Positions 1 through 7,403 of a stretch of DNA of 64,000 nt are shown in pieces. The stretch covers positions 1,019,001-1,083,000 of the forward strand of contig NZ_CP030126.1 of assembly GCF_003568845.1 (NCBI RefSeq), given 5' to 3'. The stretch comes from Indioceanicola profundi. GTDB lineage: Bacteria; Pseudomonadota; Alphaproteobacteria; Azospirillales; Azospirillaceae. The number at the start of each line of letters is the position of its first letter. The stretch's first letter is position 1. The translations under genes were made by a program, and so were the position numbers. The notes beneath the pieces are model-generated. The model was not told the origin of the DNA. It was given only the letters and a program-made list of their open reading frames with translations, and searched no databases.

Positions 1-765
1 GTCTGCGTTCAGCCACACCGCGCCGGCCGCGGTCTTGCCCATCTTGGCTCCGCTGGAGGTGGTCAGCAGCGGGCAGGTCAGGCCGAACAGGTCGGCATTG
101 GAAATGCGCCGTCCCAGGTCCACGCCGTTGACGATGTTGCCCCACTGGTCCGACCCGCCGGTCTGAAGCACGCAACCGTAGCGGCGGTTCAACTCCACGA
201 AGTCGTAGGCCTGGAGGATCATGTAGTTGAACTCCAGGAAGGTCAGCGGCTGCTCCCGGTCCAGGCGCAGTCGGACCGAGTCGAAGGTCAGCATGCGGTT
301 GATCGTGAAGTGCCGGCCGATATCCCGCAGGAACGGGATGTATTCCAGCTTGTCCAGCCAGTCGGCATTGTTGACCAGCGTGGCCTGTCCCGGCCCGTCG
401 CCGAAATTGAACAGCCGGTCGAAAACGGTCCGGATCTTGGCGATGTTCGCGTTGATCTGGTCGTTGGTGAGGAGCTGGCGCGTCTCGTCCCGGCCGGACG
501 GATCGCCGACCTTGGTGGTGCCGCCGCCCATCAGCAGCAGGGACCTGGCGCCGCACTTGGTCAGCCAGCGCTGGATCATGGTGGGAAGCAGATGGCCCAC
601 ATGCAGGCTGTCGGCCGTGGCATCGTAACCGTTGTAGGCCACGACGACGCCCTCGCTGAACTTCTTGTCCAGCGCCTCCACATCCGTGCACTGATGATAA
701 TAGCCGCGCTCCAGCATGGTGCGCAGGAACTCGGACTTCACCGTGCTGGGGACGGGGGTATTCAT
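1..765 (-). CDS. tyrS: Tyrosyl-tRNA synthetase, C-terminal part outside window
   Basis: Charges tRNA-Tyr with tyrosine in the cytoplasm. The reading frame is open from the ATG at 765-763 to the left edge, 255 codons, so the C-terminal part (anticodon-binding and S4-like regions) is not visible. The class I signature HVGH is seen in the segment [15 protein letters not shown], followed by a TyrRS-like Rossmann fold with the tyrosine-binding stretch [10 protein letters not shown]. The KMSKS loop appears as KMGKT near the truncated end. The gene is divergent from anmK with about 100 bp between the starts, an arrangement common in alphaproteobacteria. No anomaly is seen in the visible part. Confidence 0.95.
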   Translation of the reverse strand, partial: MNTPVPSTVKSEFLRTMLERGYYHQCTDVEALDKKFSEGVVVAYNGYDATADSLHVGHLLPTMIQRWLTKCGARSLLLMGGGTTKVGDPSGRDETRQLLTNDQINANIAKIRTVFDRLFNFGDGPGQATLVNNADWLDKLEYIPFLRDIGRHFTINRMLTFDSVRLRLDREQPLTFLEFNYMILQAYDFVELNRRYGCVLQTGGSDQWGNIVNGVDLGRRISNADLFGLTCPLLTTSSGAKMGKTAAGAVWLNAD

Positions 766-865
766 GATCGGAACCCTTGTTGTCTGGCCTGTGTGATGGA
801 TAGTTTGGGCGCCTCTCGTAGCACATCGCCCACGGCTGCGGCAGCCCGGTTCAGGAGGTCCACCC

Positions 866-1942
866 ATGCTCCGCGACGTCAAGACCGTCATCGGCCTGAT
901 GAGCGGCACCTCGATGGACGGCATCGACGCCGCCCTGGTGCGTACCGACGGCATCGACCGGGTGGAGACCCGCCGGTTCCTGTTCACGCCCTACGCGCCC
1001 GCCTTCCGGGAGCGGCTGCGCGCCGTGATGGGCGGAAGGGGCGATGTCACCCATGTGGAGCGGGAGCTCACCGACCTGCATGCGGAGGCCGTGCGCGCCC
1101 TGTTGGCGGAGGCTGGCCTGCCGCCGGGGCAGGTGGACCTGATCGGCTTCCACGGGCAGACCATCCTGCACGCGCCCGAGGAACGGATGACATGGCAGAT
1201 CGGGGACGGGGCCCGGCTGGCCATGCTGACGGGGATATCCGTGGTGAATGACTTCCGTACGGCGGATGTGGCGGCCGGCGGGCAGGGCGCGCCGCTGGTG
1301 CCGCTGTACCATCAGGCACTTGCGGCGGGGCTGGAGCGGCCCCTGGCCGTGCTGAATATCGGCGGGGTCGCCAACGTCACCTGGCTGGGGCGGACCGCGC
1401 TGGACGTGCTGGCCTTCGACACCGGGCCGGGTAATGCGCTGGTGGACGACTGGATGCTGGCGAAGACCGGACGGCCCATGGATTCCGGGGGCGAGCTGGC
1501 GGCCACGGGGCAGATGGACCATGCAAGCCTGTCCCGGCTGATCCAGAATCCCTACTTCGCGGCCCCGGCGCCGAAGTCGCTGGACCGTGATGCCTGGGAC
1601 CGTGGCATCGTGGCAGGACTGTCGCCGGCGGACGGGGCCGCCACGCTGACAGCCTTCACCGCCGCCTCGGTGGAGGCGGCGCTGCCGCACTTCCCGGAAC
1701 CGCCGGCGCGCTGGCTGGTCTGCGGCGGCGGCCGACTGAACGGCACGCTGATGGGCATGCTGCGGGAGCGGCTGCGGGTACCGGTGGACCCGGTTGAGGT
1801 GGTGGGCTGGGACGGTGATGCCCTGGAGGCACAGGCCTTTGCCTATCTGGCCGTGCGGTCGGTGCTGGGACTTCCGCTGTCGGTGCCAGGAACGACTGGC
1901 GTGCCGAAGCCGCTGACAGGAGGCCGGCTGCATCGAATATGA
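866..1942 (+). CDS. anmK: Anhydro-N-acetylmuramic acid kinase
   Basis: Converts 1,6-anhydro-N-acetylmuramic acid plus ATP to MurNAc-6-phosphate, the entry step for recycling the cell-wall sugar. The protein is 358 aa, the usual family length. The N-terminal ATP-binding signature [12 protein letters not shown] lies at residues 10-21, and the central motifs NIGGVANVT and [13 protein letters not shown] are typical of AnmK. The start ATG is preceded by a strong ribosome binding site (AGGAGG, 6 bases away). An AmpG-type permease and an amidase elsewhere in the window fit a complete recycling route. A palindromic repeat follows the stop codon. Confidence 0.96.
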   Translation: MLRDVKTVIGLMSGTSMDGIDAALVRTDGIDRVETRRFLFTPYAPAFRERLRAVMGGRGDVTHVERELTDLHAEAVRALLAEAGLPPGQVDLIGFHGQTILHAPEERMTWQIGDGARLAMLTGISVVNDFRTADVAAGGQGAPLVPLYHQALAAGLERPLAVLNIGGVANVTWLGRTALDVLAFDTGPGNALVDDWMLAKTGRPMDSGGELAATGQMDHASLSRLIQNPYFAAPAPKSLDRDAWDRGIVAGLSPADGAATLTAFTAASVEAALPHFPEPPARWLVCGGGRLNGTLMGMLRERLRVPVDPVEVVGWDGDALEAQAFAYLAVRSVLGLPLSVPGTTGVPKPLTGGRLHRI

Positions 1943-1954
1943 GTGATGCCGCCT

Positions 1955-2035
1955 GTCGGCCACGCTTCCGCGTGACCGACCTACGCCTTCATGGTCATAG
2001 CAATACGTAAGTCGGTCACGCAAAGCGTGGCGGAC
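1955..2035. repeat. REP-like palindromic doublet, copy A
   Basis: Two hairpins lie in the gap between the convergent anmK and hydrolase genes. Unit 1 pairs GTCGGCCACGC (1955-1965) with GCGTGACCGAC (1970-1980) around a 4-base loop and is followed by CTACG. Unit 2 is preceded by CGTAA and pairs GTCGGTCACGC (2011-2021) with GCGTGGCGGAC (2025-2035). The GTCGG...CCGAC ends and the CGTAG-like tail resemble the copies at 31.0 and 62.1 kb, but the stem interior differs, so this is a related subfamily. It could also work as a bidirectional terminator, although there is no T tract. Confidence 0.7.
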
Positions 2036-2041
2036 TTCGCT

Positions 2042-2704
2042 TCACTCCGCAATGGCCTTCGCCGGCGTGCCAAGCGCCTGGTCGAGATAGTCGTCGACGA
2101 TCTTGGCAAGGTCGTCGGCCATGTTCAGGAAATAGTGATTGGCGCCGGGGACCTTGCGGTAGTCGATCTTGATGTCCTTCTGGCTGGACAGCTTGTTGAC
2201 CAGACGCGCCACGGACGGTTCCGGCACCACTTCGTCCCGGTCGCCATGCACCACAAGGCCGGAGGCCGGGCAGGGAGCCAGGAAGCCGAAATCGAACATG
2301 TTGGCCGGCGGGGCGATGGACAGGAACCCGTCGATCTCCGGCCGGCGCATCAGCAACTGCATGCCGATCCAGGCGCCGAAGCTGAACCCGCCGATCCAGC
2401 AGGCGCTGGCATTCGGATTGTAGGTCTGCAGCCAGTCCAGGGCGGAGGCGGCATCCGACAGCTCCCCCTCTCCACGGTCATAGGTGCCCTGGCTTCGCCC
2501 GACGCCGCGGAAATTGAAGCGCAGGGCAGAGAAACCGCGCTTCGTGAAGGCGTGGAACAGCGTATAGACGACGCGATTATTCATCGTCCCGCCATGCTGT
2601 GGATGCGGGTGCAGCAGCAAGGCGACAGGGGCGTTCGGCTGCTTGGAGTGGGTATAGCGTCCCTCGATCCGGCCAGCCGGCCCGTTGATGATCACGTCAG
2701 GCAT
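2042..2704 (-). CDS. Alpha/beta hydrolase (COG2945-like)
   Basis: A 220-aa serine hydrolase of the small alpha/beta family often annotated as a predicted esterase or dienelactone-hydrolase-like protein. The N-terminal LLHPHPQHGGTM segment supplies the oxyanion-hole region, the nucleophile elbow is GFSFGA, an acid appears in HGDRDEVVP, and the catalytic histidine is in GANHYFLN. No signal peptide is seen, so it is probably cytoplasmic. The substrate is unknown. It is convergent with anmK across a palindromic repeat and divergent from cysE. Members of this family often sit next to iron-sulfur or cysteine desulfurase genes in alphaproteobacteria, but a functional link is only inference. Confidence 0.88.
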   Translation of the reverse strand: MPDVIINGPAGRIEGRYTHSKQPNAPVALLLHPHPQHGGTMNNRVVYTLFHAFTKRGFSALRFNFRGVGRSQGTYDRGEGELSDAASALDWLQTYNPNASACWIGGFSFGAWIGMQLLMRRPEIDGFLSIAPPANMFDFGFLAPCPASGLVVHGDRDEVVPEPSVARLVNKLSSQKDIKIDYRKVPGANHYFLNMADDLAKIVDDYLDQALGTPAKAIAE

Positions 2705-2820
2705 ATGTCACCGGTCCCAGTGCATGATGTGCGGATTGCCGTCCCGGATGCTACGCCGCCCCCCGTCCGCGCCATCCGGGCGGGCCGCCGGACGTCGCCG
2801 GAAACTGGGGGGTGGAGTGC

Positions 2821-2849
2821 TTGACCGTGTATAGTGGTCATCTTATATC
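2821..2849 (+). promoter_or_regulatory. Sigma-70-type promoter of cysE
   Basis: TTGACC (2821-2826) and TATATC (2844-2849) are separated by exactly 17 bases. This is one of the best -35/-10 matches in this GC-rich window. Transcription would begin near 2856, giving a leader of about 118 nt to the GTG at 2974. A short GGCACC...GGTGCC inverted repeat lies inside that leader. Confidence 0.6.
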
Positions 2850-2973
2850 GCAGCCAATGGCACCCCGCACACCGTAAGTGGTGGCACCCGTGGGGTCACA
2901 AGGTGCCCGGCTGCCGCAGAAAAGCCCAAGGCAAGCCGGTCAGGGCGCGGACTATACCACAGCGGGAGCCTTT

Positions 2974-3711
2974 GTGTTCAAGCGTCTTCGCGAAGAGATA
3001 GATGCAGTCATCGCCCGTGACCCTGCCGCCCGCTCTCGGCTGGAGGTCGTTCTCTGCTATCCAGGCCTTCACGCCATTCTTCTGCACAGGCTTGCGCACC
3101 GTCTCTGGACGGGCGGCTGGCACCTGTCGGGGCGCTGGATATCGCATCTTGCCCGCTGGCTGACTGGAATCGAAATTCATCCCGGCGCCACGATCGGACG
3201 CAACTTCTTCATTGATCACGGCATGGGCGTCGTGATCGGGGAGACGGCGGTAATCGGCAGCAACGTGATGCTGTACCATCAGGTGACGCTGGGCGGCACC
3301 TCGCTGGAAAAGGGCAAGCGCCACCCGACCGTCGGGAATGACGTCATCATCGGCGCCGGGGCCAAAGTGCTGGGCAACATCACCATCGGAACGGGAGCCC
3401 GCGTCGGGTCGAACGCGGTCGTGGTGTCCGACGTTGCGCCGGGCGTCACCGTGGTCGGCATCCCAGCAAAGGTCGTGGTGCCGCGCGACCGGGTACAGGC
3501 GCAGCCCTTCATGGCGTATGGAACACCCTGCGGGGACTTGCCGGATCCAGTGGCAAGGGCCATGTCGGGCCTGCTGGATCAGGTGCATGCGCTCCGCCAG
3601 CGCGTGGAAGAACTGGAGCGGACCGGCAATCCTGTGGAGGGAAGCCCGGTCGCGCTCGAGAAGGGCGACGAAGATCGCCATATGCAAACAGAAACGACGG
3701 GAGCGGCCTGA
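2974..3711 (+). CDS. cysE: Serine O-acetyltransferase
   Basis: Acetylates L-serine with acetyl-CoA to O-acetylserine, the committed step of cysteine synthesis. The chosen GTG start gives 245 aa beginning [10 protein letters not shown] and has a GGGAG ribosome binding site. The frame is open upstream to a GTG at 2878, but that extension has no ribosome binding site and does not look like CysE. The N-terminal helical region is followed by left-handed beta-helix hexapeptide repeats ([36 protein letters not shown]). An extra C-terminal tail of about 60 residues is predicted helical. Its place directly before the iscR-like gene and the cysteine desulfurase puts cysteine supply beside sulfur mobilisation. 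Confidence 0.93.
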   Translation: MFKRLREEIDAVIARDPAARSRLEVVLCYPGLHAILLHRLAHRLWTGGWHLSGRWISHLARWLTGIEIHPGATIGRNFFIDHGMGVVIGETAVIGSNVMLYHQVTLGGTSLEKGKRHPTVGNDVIIGAGAKVLGNITIGTGARVGSNAVVVSDVAPGVTVVGIPAKVVVPRDRVQAQPFMAYGTPCGDLPDPVARAMSGLLDQVHALRQRVEELERTGNPVEGSPVALEKGDEDRHMQTETTGAA

Positions 3712-3774
3712 GGCCGCGGAAAATGGGCGCGCCGGGGGGCCGAGCCGGCGCCGCGCCAAGCAACGGAGGGCGTA

Positions 3775-4245
3775 TTGAGACTGAGCACGAAAGGCCGCTA
3801 TGCCGTCATGGCCATGGTCGACCTCGCGAGGCACAGCAACGGATATCCTGTTCCCCTGGGGGAGATCGCCGACCGGCAGGAGATTTCCCTGTCCTATCTT
3901 GAGCAGCTTTTCGCAAGGCTGCGCAGGAACGGGCTGGTGAGCAGCGTGCGCGGACCCGGCGGGGGCTATCTGCTGGCCCGGCCAGCGGAGGAGACCTGCA
4001 TCGCCGATATCGTCATGGCCGTGGACGGGCCGGTAGGCACCGCATCCTTTGGAACGGGCGCAATGGATGGCGCGCAGCCCATCAGGACCTGCCCTTTGAC
4101 CCATGATCTCTGGCTGGAACTGGACAATCAGGTCCACAGCTATCTCAGTTCCGTAACCCTGGCCGACGTCATCGAACGCCGTATCCTGGCCACCAATGCC
4201 ATGGTGGTGCAGGAGGAGACGCGGGTTGCAATGACGGCGGAGTGA
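3775..4245 (+). CDS. iscR: Rrf2/IscR-family regulator with atypical Fe-S ligands
   Basis: A 156-aa winged-helix regulator of the Rrf2 family, starting with TTG (3775) behind a GGAGG site. The N-terminus MRLSTKGRYAVMAMVDLA and the wing SSVRGPGGGYLLARP are typical of IscR, which represses Fe-S assembly genes when it carries a [2Fe-2S] cluster. E. coli IscR uses C92, C98 and C104 plus H107. Here the aligned segment keeps only the last cysteine (C106) and the histidine (H110 in PLTH); the first two positions are non-cysteine. Another cysteine, C75, lies just after the wing. The cluster is therefore either bound in a different way or absent. Its position before a cysteine desulfurase supports control of this block. 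Confidence 0.9.
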   Translation: MRLSTKGRYAVMAMVDLARHSNGYPVPLGEIADRQEISLSYLEQLFARLRRNGLVSSVRGPGGGYLLARPAEETCIADIVMAVDGPVGTASFGTGAMDGAQPIRTCPLTHDLWLELDNQVHSYLSSVTLADVIERRILATNAMVVQEETRVAMTAE

Positions 4246-4255
4246 TGGCCCGAAC

Positions 4256-5365
4256 GTGAACGGTATCTACCTGGACTGGAATGCGACGGCGCCGCTCCGG
4301 CCGGAGGCAAGGGCGGCGCTGATCGCTTGCATGGAGGAGGTCGGAAATCCGTCCTCCGTCCACGGCTTCGGCCGTGCCGCCCGCCGCCGGGTGGAGGATG
4401 CGCGCGAAGCAGTGGCGCGCCTTGCGGGAGCTACGTCTGCGGACGTGATATTCACCGGCAGCGGAACGGAGGCGAACAATCTGGCCCTGCGGGTAAAAGG
4501 CAGGGCGCGGTTGATCGTTTCGGCTACGGAACATGCCGCTGTTCTGGACGCCGCTTCGGATGCTGAGGTGGTTCCTGTCGGTCCCAAGGGGCTCGTCGAT
4601 CTGGAGGCGCTGGAGCGAGTGCTGGCGGCGGACAGCGGGCCGGCACTGGTCAGCATCCAGGCGGTAAACAACGAGACCGGCGTGATCCAGCCTCTGGCGG
4701 AGGTGGTGCGCATCGCCAAGGCCCAGGGCGCACTGGTGCATAGCGATGCCGTTCAGGCGGTGGGGCGCATTCCCTTCGACATGGGCGCTCTCGGCCTCGA
4801 TATGGCGACCCTGTCCGCCCACAAGATCGGCGGGCCGCAGGGCGTGGGCGCGCTGGTGGCGAGACCGGGGCTCATGCTGGACCCGCTCCTTCGTGGCGGT
4901 GGGCAGGAACGGCGAATACGCGCCGGGACGGAGAATGTGGCCGGTATCGCAGCCTTCGGGGCCGCCGCCGCCGCGGCGCTGGAGGGGTTGGATAATTATA
5001 CCCGACTGGCCGTGCTCCGCGACGGTCTGGAGGAACGGGTCCGCGAAGCCGCGCCGGATGCGGTGATCTTCGGGGCCGATGCCCCGCGGGTGGCGAATAC
5101 GAGCTGCATAGCGCTGCCGGGTCTGACGGCGGAGACCCAGCTGATGGCCTTCGATCTCGCCGGGATCGCGGTCAGCAGCGGTGCTGCCTGTTCCAGCGGA
5201 AAGGTGCGGGCATCCCATGTGCTGACCGCCATGGGCGCCCCGGTGGAACTGGCAGGATCGGCGATCCGGGTCAGCCTTGGCTGGAGCAGCACCTCGGAAG
5301 AGGTCGACCGCTTCATTCAGGCGTGGGTCCGGCAGTACGGCCGATCCCGAGATCGCCGCGCATGA
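4256..5365 (+). CDS. Cysteine desulfurase (NifS/IscS-like)
   Basis: A PLP enzyme that removes sulfur from cysteine as an enzyme persulfide for Fe-S cluster or thio-nucleoside synthesis. It has 369 aa with a GTG start 10 bp after the iscR-like stop, so the two are probably co-transcribed. The PLP lysine is K190 in LSAHKIGGPQG. The persulfide cysteine is C312 in SSGAACSSGK, in the longer loop typical of class I (IscS/NifS) enzymes. IscS proteins are usually about 400 aa, and this shorter form resembles the desulfurases found next to iscR in alphaproteobacteria. No scaffold gene (iscU or sufB) follows, so the sulfur acceptor is not shown here. Confidence 0.93.
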   Translation: MNGIYLDWNATAPLRPEARAALIACMEEVGNPSSVHGFGRAARRRVEDAREAVARLAGATSADVIFTGSGTEANNLALRVKGRARLIVSATEHAAVLDAASDAEVVPVGPKGLVDLEALERVLAADSGPALVSIQAVNNETGVIQPLAEVVRIAKAQGALVHSDAVQAVGRIPFDMGALGLDMATLSAHKIGGPQGVGALVARPGLMLDPLLRGGGQERRIRAGTENVAGIAAFGAAAAAALEGLDNYTRLAVLRDGLEERVREAAPDAVIFGADAPRVANTSCIALPGLTAETQLMAFDLAGIAVSSGAACSSGKVRASHVLTAMGAPVELAGSAIRVSLGWSSTSEEVDRFIQAWVRQYGRSRDRRA

Positions 5366-5479
5366 CTGCTTCCGGCGGGCGCGATGCGCAACCCTGTCGC
5401 CCGCGGGCGTTTATCAAAGGAAATCCGCCGCGCTTTGTCTCATGATCCGGCACGCATGCTTCAGCCTTGACCAGGTGCC

Positions 5480-6118
5480 ATGACCGACTCGAACGACACG
5501 AAATCCGGCCCCCGGCGGGGGGAAACGATCAGCGGAGGCATGAACAGCTGCTGGTTCTGCGCCAAACCGGTCAGCCCGCAGGCGCTGTTCTGCCATAGCT
5601 GCGGGAGTCTGCAGCCGCCGCCGGATGTGGATGCGTTCACCCGCCTGCGTCTGCCCGCCCGATTCGACATCGATCAGGCGGATCTGGAGCGGCAGGCGGC
5701 CGGCTTCACCCGTATCCTGGACCCGGCCCGTCTGGAAAAGCGCGGCACTATGGAAAGGACCATGGCCGAGCGGCATCGCGCCGCCATCGCCGACGCCCAT
5801 GCCGAGCTGCGCGATCCCTTGCGGCGGGCAAGATTGCTGCTGGAGAAAGCCGACCGGTATCTACCGGACATCGAAGCGGATGCCGGGCCATGGCGGGAGG
5901 AGTTCTCCCTGGCGCTGGACGCGACGGCCGTGGATCGCATCGCCGCCCGGTTGCAGGGCGAGATGGAGGCGGCCCTACGTGATCTCGCCGCTGCTTTCCG
6001 CGCCGACGATCTGGACCGCGCGGAGAAGCTTGTGCGGCATGTGGAGGCGCTGTCGCTGGCCGTCATGGAGGGGAGAGTACGCCGGAGCGAGTTGCTGGCC
6101 GGCAGTCCCGGCTTCTGA
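5480..6118 (+). CDS. HscB-like J-domain protein lacking the HPD motif
   Basis: A 212-aa protein with the architecture of HscB, the co-chaperone that brings IscU to the Hsp70 HscA. An N-terminal CxxC...CxxC knuckle is seen at C24/C27 and C38/C41, as in eukaryotic and some bacterial HscB. The J-like region begins at LPARFDID and has the HscB-type sequence [16 protein letters not shown], followed by a C-terminal helical domain. Ungapped alignment from the LPAR motif to E. coli HscB places D81-P82-A83 where HPD should be. HPD is needed to stimulate Hsp70 ATPase, so the canonical activity should be lost. No hscA follows; the ferredoxin gene is 110 bp downstream. Confidence 0.85.
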   Translation: MTDSNDTKSGPRRGETISGGMNSCWFCAKPVSPQALFCHSCGSLQPPPDVDAFTRLRLPARFDIDQADLERQAAGFTRILDPARLEKRGTMERTMAERHRAAIADAHAELRDPLRRARLLLEKADRYLPDIEADAGPWREEFSLALDATAVDRIAARLQGEMEAALRDLAAAFRADDLDRAEKLVRHVEALSLAVMEGRVRRSELLAGSPGF

Positions 6119-6228
6119 CCGGACGGGATCGACGCAAATGCTGGACTTGGACCGGGCAGGTCCGTAACAACATCGGCGGTCTGGCGCGGAAGAGTGCCGC
6201 CGCCGGGAAGCTTGGGAGTATTGGCAGC

Positions 6229-6543
6229 ATGCCGAAGATGGTTTTCGTTGAGACGGACGGTACCCGCCGTGAAGTGGACGCGCCCCTGGGTCTGTCGATC
6301 CTGGAAGTTGCGCGCCGGCATGACATCGATCTGGAAGGGGCGTGCGAGGGCTCGCTGGCCTGCTCCACCTGCCATGTGATCGTGGACCCGCAATGGTATG
6401 ACGTGCTGCCCGACGCCAGCGAGGATGAGGAGGACATGCTGGACCTGGCATTCGGCCTGACCAAGACCTCGCGCCTGGGCTGCCAGATCCGCATCACCGA
6501 GGAGATGGACGGCCTGACCGTGCGTCTGCCCGGCGGGGCCTGA
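6229..6543 (+). CDS. fdx: [2Fe-2S] ferredoxin, Isc/adrenodoxin type
   Basis: A 104-aa plant/adrenodoxin-fold ferredoxin that passes electrons in Fe-S assembly or other redox pathways. The four cluster ligands are C39, C45, C48 and C85, in the CX5CX2C...C spacing of the Isc/adrenodoxin group. The acidic stretch [13 protein letters not shown] before the last cysteine is the usual partner-docking region. It follows the HscB-like gene and precedes tenA by 3 bp. In standard isc operons fdx comes directly after hscA; here hscA is missing. Confidence 0.94.
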   Translation: MPKMVFVETDGTRREVDAPLGLSILEVARRHDIDLEGACEGSLACSTCHVIVDPQWYDVLPDASEDEEDMLDLAFGLTKTSRLGCQIRITEEMDGLTVRLPGGA

Positions 6544-6546
6544 TCG

Positions 6547-7248
6547 ATGGGCGGCGCTCCGCTGCCGGATCTCGCTGTGCCGGGCGGCTTGTTCGCCCGG
6601 CTGCGGGACGGCGCGCGGGCGTCTTGGGACCGCTATGTGCGCCACCCCTTTGTGGTCGGGCTGGGCGATGGAACGCTGCCGGAGGCGGCGTTCCGGCATT
6701 ATCTGGTTCAGGATTACCTGTTCCTCATCCATTTCGCCCGCGCCTATGCGCTGGCCGCGTACAAGGCCGATGATCTCGCCGACATGCGGGCGGCCTCCCG
6801 CTCCATGTCCGCCATCTTGGACCTGGAGATGGGTCTGCATGTTAAGTACTGCGCCCGCTGGGGTGTGGGGGAAGGGGAGATGGCGGCTGCGCCAGAGGCG
6901 CAGGCCACGCTGGCCTACACCCGCTTCGTTCTGGAGCGCGGGATGGCCGGCGACCTGCTCGACCTTCATGTGGCGCTGGCGCCCTGTGTGATCGGCTATG
7001 CGGAGATCGCGGCCAATCTCCTGGCAGATCCGGCAACCCGGCTGGACGGCAATCCCTACCGCGACTGGATCGAGATGTATGCCGATCCCGCTTATCGGGA
7101 AGTGGCGCAGAGTCAGGTTGCGCTGCTGGAACGGTTGAGCGCGCGCCGCGGCGGCAATGCCCGTTTCGACTCGCTGCTGCGTGCCTTCGAGGCGGCCAGC
7201 CGGCTGGAAGCCGGGTTCTGGGACATGGGCCTGTCGCTCGCGGATTGA
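6547..7248 (+). CDS. tenA: TenA-family aminopyrimidine aminohydrolase
   Basis: A 233-aa haem-oxygenase-fold protein of the TenA/thiaminase II family, which salvages the pyrimidine part of degraded thiamine. Family motifs include RHPFVVGLGDGTLP, FRHYLVQDYLFL and the cysteine segment ALAPCVIGYAEI with the likely catalytic Cys. It starts 3 bp after the fdx stop, so it is translationally coupled to the Fe-S block. Thiamine pyrimidine synthesis itself depends on an Fe-S radical SAM enzyme, which may explain the grouping, but this is inference. No TPP riboswitch was seen upstream. A strong bidirectional terminator follows. Confidence 0.88.
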   Translation: MGGAPLPDLAVPGGLFARLRDGARASWDRYVRHPFVVGLGDGTLPEAAFRHYLVQDYLFLIHFARAYALAAYKADDLADMRAASRSMSAILDLEMGLHVKYCARWGVGEGEMAAAPEAQATLAYTRFVLERGMAGDLLDLHVALAPCVIGYAEIAANLLADPATRLDGNPYRDWIEMYADPAYREVAQSQVALLERLSARRGGNARFDSLLRAFEAASRLEAGFWDMGLSLAD

Positions 7249-7344
7249 AGCTGTCGGAACCTCAGGCGGGATCGAGCCCTGAACGGGCAGGGGCTGACAT
7301 TGGGCGGAGAACTCCGTCTGTCTCAATTCCGATCGGTCGAAGGC

Positions 7345-7386
7345 AATGAAAAATGGGGAGGCCTCGCGGCCTCCCCATTTTTCATT
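7345..7386. terminator. Bidirectional terminator between tenA and rne
   Basis: A perfect 19-bp inverted repeat (7345-7363 with 7368-7386) has a TCGC loop. Its outer part is A-rich on the left arm and T-rich on the right arm, so it would terminate transcription from both the tenA and the rne side. Confidence 0.85.
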
Positions 7387-7403
7387 TCAGCCCGGTATGG
7401 GCC

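Noticed and set aside
2878-2973. An upstream GTG start for cysE, giving 277 aa.
   Set aside because: There is no ribosome binding site, the extension has no CysE likeness, and the GTG at 2974 has GGGAG at good spacing.
5366-6228. Search for iscU, iscA or hscA in the reduced isc block.
   Set aside because: The gaps on both sides of the HscB-like gene are about 110 bp and contain no frame resembling these proteins, on either strand.
6119-6546. A TPP riboswitch controlling tenA.
   Set aside because: No THI-box pattern was found, and tenA is coupled to fdx with only 3 bp between.
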